From: Methylotenera_A sp049687015
GTDB taxonomy: Bacteria > Pseudomonadota > Gammaproteobacteria > Burkholderiales > Methylophilaceae
Length of the DNA stretch: 64,000 nt
Direction of reading: 5' to 3'
NCBI GenBank assembly: GCA_049687015.1
Contig: JBAVIP010000035.1
Span: 1-64,000 of the forward strand
A program made the translations under genes and the position numbers. Positions 52,743-60,449 of this stretch are shown here, in pieces. The notes under the pieces are model-generated. The model was not told the origin of the DNA and made no database searches. It saw only the letters and a list, made by a program, of their open reading frames with translations. The stretch's first letter is position 1. Every line of letters begins with the position of its first letter.

Positions 52743-53001
52743 TCTCTGCAATCGGCGTTATTTTTAATACGCATTTACTTGGTATGTGAATAACGCCACT
52801 TGCTTGTATGTTGTCCTTGTCTTCAATGTCAGCCATATTGGAGGCAAGGACTTTCTGTTCTTCATCGTCGGAAATTAAAAACCCGACTGATACACATTTA
52901 CAAACCTCCAACCGACTAAAGTCAGATAACCGTTGCCATGATGCTATAGGCTGACGACTATCCTCCCACTCAATAAGAACCAAACTTGCCAAGGTTATCA
53001 T
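52735..53001 (-). CDS. 88-aa cargo protein, mobile-element hypothetical family
   Basis: ATG with AAAGG upstream; the ribosome binding site abuts the right inverted repeat. Sequence features: VLIEWEDSRQPIASWQRLSD, CVSVGFLISDDEEQKVLASN, DNIQASGVIHIPSKCVLKI. This pattern recurs, from memory, in small proteins of phages and integrative elements, with no established function. Two cysteines in CKC and one near the C-terminus. It reads inward from the right end, and the pair with the 54-aa gene is convergent. Confidence 0.6.
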   Translation of the reverse strand: MITLASLVLIEWEDSRQPIASWQRLSDFSRLEVCKCVSVGFLISDDEEQKVLASNMADIEDKDNIQASGVIHIPSKCVLKITPIAETI

Positions 53002-53016
53002 AGGCTAACCTTTCTA

Positions 53017-53042
53017 TTACTTGCCGTCAAGGGATACATGCC
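53017..53042 (-). repeat. Right terminal inverted repeat of the IS1595-type element
   Basis: Reads GGCATGTATCCC on the minus strand and matches the left repeat at 25 of 26 positions. Confidence 0.9.
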
Positions 53043-53050
53043 CCTAAAGG
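53043..53050. repeat. Target site duplication CCTAAAGG, right copy
   Basis: Identical to 50477-50484. It is directly followed by TTAGCC, which restores the palindromic target when the element is removed. Confidence 0.9.
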
Positions 53051-53231
53051 TTAGCCTACACCGCAACTACGTTGTCAAAACCCTCATGTAACATTTTAAT
53101 CAAAGCATATGTACATTCCGGTTTTTCCACGCCGTGCGCCTTGCACTGCATTCCACAAAAAACGTTCCTAGCTCGTTTGTTTATCCCACCTGGATGGTAT
53201 GATAACGCTTAATGTCACTCAGGAGTTTTTC

Positions 53232-54443
53232 ATGCAAATCGGTTCACCTTTAACGCCTTCTGCCACCAAAGTAATGCTGCTCGGCAGCGGCGAATTGGGC
53301 AAAGAAGTGATTATTGCGCTGCAACGTTTAGGCGTGGAAGTGATTGCGGTGGATCGCTATGAGAACGCGCCAGGACATCAAGTGGCGCATCGTGCTTACA
53401 CCATTGATATGACCGATGCAGTGGCACTCAAGGCATTGGTGGCAAAAGAAAAACCACATTTAATTGTGCCGGAAATCGAGGCACTGAATACCGATGCGCT
53501 GGCAGATATTGAACGCGAAGGTTTGGCCACTGTCATTCCAACTGTTAAAGCCGTACAACTCACCATGAACCGCGAAGGTATTCGCCGGCTGGCGGCGGAA
53601 GCGCTTAAATTACCTACTTCCCCTTACTCATTCGCCCATAGCTGTGATGCCCTACAAGCCGCTATTGATGGAAAAAATGGTGACGCGGGCATAGGCTATC
53701 CATGTTTTATCAAGCCGACAATGTCATCATCGGGCAAAGGCCAGTCGCGCGTAACAGAAAAATCGCAAGTACAGGCCGCCTGGGATTATGCCGCGACTGG
53801 CGGGCGAGTGAATCAGGGCGTGGTGATTGTGGAAGGCCAGATTGAGTTTGATTACGAAATTACCTTGCTGACTGTGCGCGCCAAAAATGCGGCGGGTGAG
53901 ATTCAAACTTATTTTTGCGAACCGATTGGCCACGTACAAAAAAGCGGCGATTACGTCGAAAGCTGGCAGCCGCAAGTAATGACGCCTAATGCCTTAAAAG
54001 CCGCGCAGCATGTTGCCAAAACCATCACAGATGCGCTTGGCGGGGTTGGATTATTTGGCGTGGAGCTATTCGTTAAAGGCGATCAGGTATGGTTCAGCGA
54101 AGTGAGTCCGCGCCCGCACGACACTGGCATGGTGACGATGTGTTCGCAAAGATTGAGCGAATTTGAACTGCACGCACGCGCGATTTTGGGTTTACCCGTA
54201 GATGTGGACATGATTAGCGCGGGCGCCAGTGCCGTGATATATGGCGGCGCAGAGAGTAAAAATTTGAAATATGATGGCCTTGAAGCCGCTCTGGCTGTGC
54301 CTTGCAGCGATGTGCGTTTATTCGGGAAACCGCAATCTTTTGTAAAACGCCGCATGGGTGTAGCGCTAGCGACAGGCAAAGATACCGATGAGGCCAGAAG
54401 CCGTGCCAAACTGGCGGCCAGCCTGGTCAAAACCAGCGATTAA
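53232..54443 (+). CDS. purT: Formate-dependent phosphoribosylglycinamide formyltransferase PurT
   Basis: 403 aa from the ATG at 53232, which has CAGGAG 6 bases upstream; an earlier in-frame ATG at 53199 has none. ATP-grasp enzyme with VMLLGSGELGKEV at the N-terminus, PCFIKPTMSSSGKGQS as the phosphate loop, FCEPIGHVQKSGDYVESWQPQ and EVSPRPHDTGMVT at the active site. It uses formate and ATP to formylate GAR in purine synthesis, folate-free. This fits a methylotroph with much formate, though that link is inference. The 148 bp after the transposon hold its promoter. Confidence 0.95.
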   Translation: MQIGSPLTPSATKVMLLGSGELGKEVIIALQRLGVEVIAVDRYENAPGHQVAHRAYTIDMTDAVALKALVAKEKPHLIVPEIEALNTDALADIEREGLATVIPTVKAVQLTMNREGIRRLAAEALKLPTSPYSFAHSCDALQAAIDGKNGDAGIGYPCFIKPTMSSSGKGQSRVTEKSQVQAAWDYAATGGRVNQGVVIVEGQIEFDYEITLLTVRAKNAAGEIQTYFCEPIGHVQKSGDYVESWQPQVMTPNALKAAQHVAKTITDALGGVGLFGVELFVKGDQVWFSEVSPRPHDTGMVTMCSQRLSEFELHARAILGLPVDVDMISAGASAVIYGGAESKNLKYDGLEAALAVPCSDVRLFGKPQSFVKRRMGVALATGKDTDEARSRAKLAASLVKTSD

Positions 54444-54453
54444 GGCCAGGCCG

Positions 54454-54861
54454 ATGCTGAATACAATTGAAGAAGCCGGCAGCAATAAATCCACGTTTTA
54501 CCAGTTGCTAGGCGGTACCGAAAAAATCCGTGAATTGGTCGAAACTTTTTATGACATTATGGACAGTGACCCCAAAGCCGCGCCAATACGTGCTTTTCAC
54601 GCCAAAGACTTAACCGAAGCGCGTGAAAAACTATTTATGTTCTTAACGGGCTGGACAGGCGGCCCACAGCTTTATATCGAACGTTATGGCCATCCTATGT
54701 TACGCCGCCGTCATTTACCTTTTGCGATTGGAGAATCTGAGCGCGACCAATGGATGTACTGCATGATAAAAGCCATGCAAACCTTGAATTTTGACGAAGA
54801 CTTAATGATCAAGCTTGCCGAGCAGTTGTACGGCGTGGCTGATTTTATGCGCAATCGATAA
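54454..54861 (+). CDS. Group II truncated haemoglobin (TrbO type)
   Basis: 135 aa from the ATG at 54454, preceded by GGCCAGG, 10 bp after purT. It has FYQLLGG at the N-terminus, Tyr33 (B10) in FYDIM, proximal His87 in RRRHLPFAIG and Trp100 (G8) in ERDQWMYCM, all group II marks. Probably binds O2 or NO, with a role in redox or nitrosative stress. It is likely co-transcribed with purT. Confidence 0.9.
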   Translation: MLNTIEEAGSNKSTFYQLLGGTEKIRELVETFYDIMDSDPKAAPIRAFHAKDLTEAREKLFMFLTGWTGGPQLYIERYGHPMLRRRHLPFAIGESERDQWMYCMIKAMQTLNFDEDLMIKLAEQLYGVADFMRNR

Positions 54862-54954
54862 GTTGAATATAGGTATTCAAATTTGCGGACTTCACCAAGG
54901 CTTGTGATTTTAGATATACAATCATACTAATAATTTAGCGGCACTCAGAGATAT

Positions 54955-56745
54955 TTGCACATTGAAAATGATAATACTATTTATGCGGATGACTGGGCAT
55001 ATACAACAGGCCTTAGGTGGGGAAGGCGGAAGATGAAAAATTTGGTTGCTGAAAATAACGAAAACTCTAAAAAGCTACAGAAGTTAAACGAAGAAAAACA
55101 ACAGCTTATTAGAAGTGAAGCGCGCTTTAGAGATTTTGCCGAAGCTTCAGCCGATTGGTTCTGGGAATCAGATGAGCAGCTAATAATCAATGCAATTACA
55201 GGCGGACCTGCCGGCCTGAATTTTTATAGCCTGACCGAATTGGCGGCGGCCTGCCATAGCCACACTTCTAACGAAATGCTCAAAACCTTGCAAGAGCATA
55301 AGCGCTTTGTGGATTATGTGGTGCATTTTACCGATGAGATGGGCAAGCTGGCTTACTTACGTATTTCTGGCAAGCCGGTGTTTGAAGAAGATGGCACTTT
55401 TGCTGGCTATCGCGGCGTTGGGCGTGATGTGAGTGAAATTGTGGCGCTCAATCGTAAAGTAGAGTTTTTGGCGTCGCATGACGAATTGACCGGTTTGCCA
55501 AACCGCAGCTTATTCAGACAAAGATTAGAGCATGCCATCGCCAAGGCCGCGCGAACTGGGCAGCAGGTGTTGCTGCTGTTTTTTGATCTGGATCGCTTCA
55601 AATTGATCAACGATACGCTTGGGCACGAAGCGGGCGACCAGCTGCTGATTATGGCGACCAAGCGCATTACCGAGAAGGCGCGCGCTACTGATATTTTGTG
55701 CAGGCTGGGAGGCGATGAATTTGTCATGTTGATGGAAGGAGCTTCTCCGCAAGATGGACATCGTTTGGTACGCGATATTATTGCTGCGTTTTCAACCCCT
55801 TTTGAAATTCAACAGCAACGCGTGTACTGCACGACGAGTATTGGTGTAAGCGTGTACCCAGATGACACCACCGAGCCACAAACCCTGGTTGTTTATGCTG
55901 ATTTGGCCATGTACCGCGCTAAACAAAACGGCCGCAACGATTTTGAATTTTATACCAGCAAACTTAATTTTATTGCGCATCAATGGCTGGATATGGAAAA
56001 CGGCATTCGTCATGCGCTGATAGAAAATCAATTTTTTGTGCTGTTTCAGCCACAGGTGGAAAATGAAAAAAATCAGTTAGTCGGTATGGAAGCATTGTTG
56101 CGGTGGCGGCATCCGGAGCGTGGGTTGATACCGCCATTAGAGTTTATTAAAATTGCAGAGCAATCGTCACTGATCAACCAGATTGGTGAGTGGGTAGTGG
56201 ATGTCACTTGTGCAAAAATTCGTTCCTGGCTGGACAAGGGTTTAAACGTGCCGCGTGTTTCTGTCAATATTTCTGCGCGCCATTTGCGTTCAGAGTCTTT
56301 GGTCAAAATGCTAATCACAACCACTGCCAGATACGGTATTGCACCGGAGATGATGTGCATTGAAATCACCGAACATGCTTTGTTGGAAGAAGGTGATACA
56401 GTTAAGAAAAACATGCGTCAAATCAAAGAGGCTGGTTTTAGCATCTCTTTAGATGATTTTGGCATGGGTCATTCGTCGCTACTGTATCTTAAACGGTGGG
56501 CTGTTGATGAGGTAAAAATTGACCGTTCTTTTGTGGACGGTCTGGTGAATAGTGCAGAAGATCGCGTTATTGTAAAAGCGATTGTGGCGCTAGGTGACGC
56601 ACTGAGTCTACAGTTGGTAGGCGAGGGCGTAGAAAACCAAATGCAAGCCGATATTCTATCTGCAAGTGGCTGTAAAAATGTGCAGGGCTATTTTTACTCG
56701 GCACCGATTGAAGCCAAGGAAATGGAAAGCTGGTTAAAAAAATAG
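54955..56745 (+). CDS. PAS-GGDEF-EAL c-di-GMP enzyme
   Basis: 596 aa from a TTG at 54955; the ATG at 55033 has a better ribosome binding site (GGAAGGCGGAAG) and may be the true start (570 aa). A coiled coil is followed by a PAS domain (about 50-165, RFRDFAEASADWFWESDE; GYRGVGRDVSEI). The GGDEF motif is intact at 252-256 with an RATD inhibitory site before it. The EAL domain has GMEALLRWRHPE (EAL at 379-381), EITEHALLE, LDDFGMGHSS and VKIDRSFV. Both activities look possible. Cytoplasmic, as no membrane segment is seen. Confidence 0.9.
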   Translation: MHIENDNTIYADDWAYTTGLRWGRRKMKNLVAENNENSKKLQKLNEEKQQLIRSEARFRDFAEASADWFWESDEQLIINAITGGPAGLNFYSLTELAAACHSHTSNEMLKTLQEHKRFVDYVVHFTDEMGKLAYLRISGKPVFEEDGTFAGYRGVGRDVSEIVALNRKVEFLASHDELTGLPNRSLFRQRLEHAIAKAARTGQQVLLLFFDLDRFKLINDTLGHEAGDQLLIMATKRITEKARATDILCRLGGDEFVMLMEGASPQDGHRLVRDIIAAFSTPFEIQQQRVYCTTSIGVSVYPDDTTEPQTLVVYADLAMYRAKQNGRNDFEFYTSKLNFIAHQWLDMENGIRHALIENQFFVLFQPQVENEKNQLVGMEALLRWRHPERGLIPPLEFIKIAEQSSLINQIGEWVVDVTCAKIRSWLDKGLNVPRVSVNISARHLRSESLVKMLITTTARYGIAPEMMCIEITEHALLEEGDTVKKNMRQIKEAGFSISLDDFGMGHSSLLYLKRWAVDEVKIDRSFVDGLVNSAEDRVIVKAIVALGDALSLQLVGEGVENQMQADILSASGCKNVQGYFYSAPIEAKEMESWLKK

Positions 56746-56764
56746 GGCCTAAAAAATAGCCAGA

Positions 56765-58192
56765 CTATTTACTTGGCCTTAATCCGCCCAATAGAGCCGC
56801 AACAGGCGCTTTTCTCGCGCTACTAGCCGTACTTAACGCCTTGCTGCTGCTGTTTGTAGCCGGCTCGTAAGGCTTGTCAAACCAAGGGTCTGCCGAAGGC
56901 TTGCGTACTGGGTGGCGCGGTTTAGCCGAGTGTTTTGCACTAGTTGATTGTCTATTTGATTCAATAGCTTTTTCAGTGTTACTCGCAGCAGATTCGCTTT
57001 TAGAGTGATGACTGGTTTTGTGTGCCGTAGCTTTTACGTTCGCTTTTTCTTTATCAATCGTGCGTTTGATCAGCTTTTCAATTTCAGCCAGATATTTCTC
57101 TTCGTCTTCACATACCAGGGAAATCGCCACACCGCTAGCACCGGCACGGCCAGTGCGGCCGATGCGATGCACATAATCTTCTGGAGCACTGGGGATTTCA
57201 TAATTAATGACCATCGGCAGCTGGTCAATATCCAGGCCACGCGCTGCAACATCGGTTGCTACCAAAGCGGTGATTTTGCCAGCTTTAAACGCATCCAGCG
57301 CTTCCATGCGTTCTTTTTGGCTTTTGTCGCCATGAATCGCGTCAGCAGCAATGCCTTCTTTCTGCAGGGCACGGCTTAAACGACTGGCAGTGAGTTTGGT
57401 CTTGGTAAAAATAATAACTTGTTTGCAGTCGTCGCCTTGTAGCAACTGTGTAAGCAGCGCTTGTTTGCTGCCTTGTTCTACCAAATACACTTTTTGAGTG
57501 ACATTTTCGGCCGTAGCGTTACTTCTTGCCACTTCAATTAAGGTTGGATTAGTCAGAAAATCATCTGCGAGTTTTTTAATTTCGTTAGAAAACGTCGCGG
57601 AGAACATCAGGTTCTGACGTTGCTTGGGCAGTAAAGCCAAAATGCGCTTTAAATCGGGCATAAAGCCCATGTCCAGCATTCTGTCCGCTTCGTCGAGCAC
57701 TAAAATCTGTACCTGACCCAAATTTAGCGTTTTTTGCTCTACGTGGTCTAACAGCCTGCCAGGCGTTGCTACCAGTACTTCCACACCAGTTTTTAAGTGC
57801 GGCGTTTGCGTTTTAATATCTACACCGCCAAACACCACCAAGCTGCGCAGGGCGGTGTGCTTGGCGTAAACCCTGATGCTTTCCTCTACCTGAATCGCCA
57901 ATTCGCGCGTTGGCGTGAGCACCAGCGCACGTATCGGGTGTTTGGCAGGGGAGGTGCTACTGCTTGCAAGTGGCAATAGTTTTTGCAAAATCGGCAGCGC
58001 AAATGCTGCCGTTTTGCCGGTGCCGGTTTGCGCGCCAGCCATTAAATCCAAGCCTTGCAAAGCCAAAGGGATGGCCTTGGCTTGTATCGGTGTTGGTGTG
58101 GTGTAACCGGTCTCGCTAACCGCTTTTAATAGCGGTGCCGCGAGGCCTAGCATGTCAAATTTGATTTCTGCAGTGGTAGTCATCGTTTCCAT
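56765..58192 (-). CDS. rhlE: DEAD-box RNA helicase RhlE type (1)
   Basis: 475 aa. The motifs are GAQTGTGKTAAFALP, PTRELA, VLDEADRMLDMGF, FSATF, VATDVAARGLDI and HRIGRTGRAG. The tail after about 380 is basic and Ser/Lys/Pro-rich, for RNA contact. It follows the longer RhlE paralogue after 9 bp. Likely roles are ribosome assembly or RNA decay in the cold. Confidence 0.9.
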   Translation of the reverse strand: METMTTTAEIKFDMLGLAAPLLKAVSETGYTTPTPIQAKAIPLALQGLDLMAGAQTGTGKTAAFALPILQKLLPLASSSTSPAKHPIRALVLTPTRELAIQVEESIRVYAKHTALRSLVVFGGVDIKTQTPHLKTGVEVLVATPGRLLDHVEQKTLNLGQVQILVLDEADRMLDMGFMPDLKRILALLPKQRQNLMFSATFSNEIKKLADDFLTNPTLIEVARSNATAENVTQKVYLVEQGSKQALLTQLLQGDDCKQVIIFTKTKLTASRLSRALQKEGIAADAIHGDKSQKERMEALDAFKAGKITALVATDVAARGLDIDQLPMVINYEIPSAPEDYVHRIGRTGRAGASGVAISLVCEDEEKYLAEIEKLIKRTIDKEKANVKATAHKTSHHSKSESAASNTEKAIESNRQSTSAKHSAKPRHPVRKPSADPWFDKPYEPATNSSSKALSTASSARKAPVAALLGGLRPSK

Positions 58193-58201
58193 TAAATTGG
58201 C

Positions 58202-60013
58202 TTAAGCAAAACTACGTGGGCGTCTAGGACTGGCATCGCCACCACTACGGCCTGCGTTAGCGCTTGGGCGGCCGCTAGAAGCAGGACGGTCATTGTTACG
58301 TTGAGGACGTGGATTGCCGAATTTTTCACCAGTATTAGCGCGCGGTGCATCAGAACGTGGGGCAGAACGGCTGCCTTCACTACGATTAGGGCGTGCACCG
58401 AAGCTGCCCTCTGGTTTACGTGCGTATGGTTTTGGTGCAGCACCTCTATCATTAGAAGCTCTGTCGCCATTACTTTTTCCGCCAAAGCCTTTACCAGCTA
58501 AATCTTTACTTAGGGCACGCGCAAATTGCATATCAGTATCTTTGGTGTAGCTGCGACTGTTACCATTGATTTCAGTTGATTTTGATTCACGATTGCCAGC
58601 AGATTCGTTATTGGAAAAGCGATCAGCATTGCGTACTGGCCTGTCCGATCTGTCAGAGAAAGAACGACCTTGTGGTCTGTCACCATTTGGTCGGCCGCTA
58701 GAGCTTCTGTCAATCGACTTCTCGCCCATAATACGGTCGCCAAAACTACCGCGATTATTGTCGCGTGGCTGATAACCGCCACGGCCGCCTGGCGCATGTG
58801 ATCTTTCATTGCGGTTAGATCTTTCAGAGCCACGGCTGCCTCCAGATTTGCCCGAAGGGCCGTCTGCTTTAAACGCACGTTTCGGTTCAAAGCCCTCAAC
58901 TACAACTGGTTCCATGCGGTGGCCGGTAAATTGTTCAATTTTGCGCAGAATATGTCTATCCATATTAGATGCGAACGAAATGGCAATGCCAGTGTTGTTA
59001 GCACGACCGGTACGGCCAATGCGATGCACATAGTCCTCTGCAAATTTTGGCAAATCGTAATTAATCACATGGCTGATGCCCTGTACGTCAATACCGCGTG
59101 CAGCCACATCGGTGGCTACCAGCACTTTTACATCACCATGACGTAACTTAGTCAGTGTGCGGTTACGTGCACCTTGGGTCATGTCACCATGCAAAGCTGC
59201 TGTTTTGTGGCCAGCAGCGTATAAATCCTCTGCAAGCAAATCGGCGTGGCGTTTGGTGCTGGTAAAAATAATGGCTTGATTCATATCGGGTGCAATCAAC
59301 AAATGCTCAAGCAATTTATTTTTGTGCGTCATGTCATCCACATAATGCAAGCGCTGCTCAATATTGGCGTGTTTTTCTTTTTGCGTGGCCACTTGAATAG
59401 TTTTAGGATTTTTAAGAATTTGTTTTGCAATTCTCGCAATGTCGCCATCTAAAGTGGCCGAGAACAGCAGTGTTTGGCGCTCGGTCGAAAGTTGGCTGCA
59501 AATGCGCTCAACATCAGGCAAAAAGCCCATGTCCAGCATACGGTCAGCTTCATCCAGAATTAACATCTGTAAGCGCGATAAATCAATGCGGCCGCGCTCC
59601 ATGTGGTCTAACAAGCGACCTGGAGTTGCAACCAAAATATCCAGTGGTTGTGATAACAGTTTGTTTTGCAGCGGGTAAGGCATGCCGCCTACGATACTCA
59701 CCGTACGTGCGCGCAAAAATTTACCATATTTACGTGCTGCTTCGTTTACTTGCGCTGCAAGCTCACGCGTAGGCACAAGTACCAAAATACGTGGGCCGCG
59801 GCTGTTAGATGCGTGCGGTGTAGCAAGTAAGTTTAACGCTGGCAACATGAATGCCGCAGTTTTTCCAGTGCCGGTTTGAGCAGAGGCCATCAGGTCGTGA
59901 CCTTCTGTCACAACAGGTATTGCTTGAGCTTGGATGGCAGTAGGTTCGGTGTAGCCAGATTCTTCAATAGCGCGAAGGATGGCAGGATTAAGATTTAAAG
60001 ATTCAAAAGACAA
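58202..60013 (-). CDS. rhlE2: DEAD-box RNA helicase RhlE type (2), RG-rich tail
   Basis: 603 aa from TTG at 60013, chosen because AAAGGGA lies 8 bases upstream and the sequence then reads LSFESLNLNPAILRAI like other RhlE proteins; the longer frame starts inside a perfect hairpin. The helicase core has ASAQTGTGKTAAF, LDEADRMLDMGF, FSATL and HRIGRTGRANN. The last 220 residues are disordered, Arg/Gly/Ser/Asn-rich with RGG- and RSxRNER-type repeats. It is first of the tandem pair and has a long leader. Confidence 0.88.
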   Translation of the reverse strand: MSFESLNLNPAILRAIEESGYTEPTAIQAQAIPVVTEGHDLMASAQTGTGKTAAFMLPALNLLATPHASNSRGPRILVLVPTRELAAQVNEAARKYGKFLRARTVSIVGGMPYPLQNKLLSQPLDILVATPGRLLDHMERGRIDLSRLQMLILDEADRMLDMGFLPDVERICSQLSTERQTLLFSATLDGDIARIAKQILKNPKTIQVATQKEKHANIEQRLHYVDDMTHKNKLLEHLLIAPDMNQAIIFTSTKRHADLLAEDLYAAGHKTAALHGDMTQGARNRTLTKLRHGDVKVLVATDVAARGIDVQGISHVINYDLPKFAEDYVHRIGRTGRANNTGIAISFASNMDRHILRKIEQFTGHRMEPVVVEGFEPKRAFKADGPSGKSGGSRGSERSNRNERSHAPGGRGGYQPRDNNRGSFGDRIMGEKSIDRSSSGRPNGDRPQGRSFSDRSDRPVRNADRFSNNESAGNRESKSTEINGNSRSYTKDTDMQFARALSKDLAGKGFGGKSNGDRASNDRGAAPKPYARKPEGSFGARPNRSEGSRSAPRSDAPRANTGEKFGNPRPQRNNDRPASSGRPSANAGRSGGDASPRRPRSFA

Positions 60014-60410
60014 AGTAGTCCCTTTCTGAGTTATCACCAACAAGTGATAACCAATAGTAAGTCAAACAAAAAGGGCGCAAGCAAGCACATAAAAGTTGAA
60101 AACTATTCAATTGAATCAATAGCTTAAATTTCAACATAAAACGCGAAAAGCAGAATTTAAAAAAGCTTTTTACCAGCGCACGGGCATAGCCGCTAACCAG
60201 TAAAAGATAGGTTTTGTGTAAATAAAATTTACAAACCTATTGATAGTCACTTCAACATTTCACGAGTGACAATTGGGTCAGGGCGATGAATCTAAAACTT
60301 TATAAAATTAAGTAAAAGTTCTAAGTTGCGCGCAGTATAACCATTTAAACTGAAATGTCAAACAAAATAAGTTTGTAAAATTTAATTAGCGTTAAGAGAA
60401 TTGGATAAGT
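60014..60410 (-). promoter_or_regulatory. Long AT-rich leader/promoter region of the rhlE pair, with hairpins
   Basis: About 400 bp without a gene between the rhlE pair (minus) and typA (plus). GTTATCAC with perfect 8-bp complement (60030-60051) sits just 5' of the rhlE Shine-Dalgarno. An imperfect stem ATAGGTTT...GTAAAT (60207-60240) and an AAAAAGCTTTTT run lie further out. Cold-regulated DEAD-box genes often have such long structured leaders; that comparison is from general knowledge. The typA promoter should lie near the right edge. Confidence 0.45.
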
Positions 60411-60449
60411 GTGTTAAAATCGCGCCCTTTCAAACCTTTGGCAGTTCTA

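Larger units (their letters stand above)
50485..53042 (+). mobile_element. IS1595-family transposon with cargo genes (2558 bp)
   Basis: Bounded by 26-bp terminal inverted repeats with one mismatch, both beginning GGCAT and containing CCCTTGACGGCAAGTAA, and by the 8-bp duplication CCTAAAGG. It holds an ISXO2-like transposase on the left (882 bp) and about 1.6 kb of cargo: a 58-aa gene (minus), a structured leader and 178-aa gene (plus), hairpins and a tRNA-like fold, a 54-aa gene (plus) and an 88-aa gene (minus). Some IS1595-family elements are known to carry passenger genes, but I do not recognise this cargo set. The insertion lies between the sigma-54 regulator and purT and breaks no visible gene. 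Confidence 0.88.

Noticed and set aside
50485..53042. Toxin-antitoxin or CRISPR-type system in the transposon cargo
   Set aside because: No recognisable toxin or nuclease motif, and repeats are only two copies with unequal spacing.
53001..53042. Promoter for the 88-aa gene from the right inverted repeat TTGACG
   Set aside because: With a 17-bp spacer the -10 would be TAGCCT, a poor match that touches the start codon; TATGAT is 22 bp away, too far.
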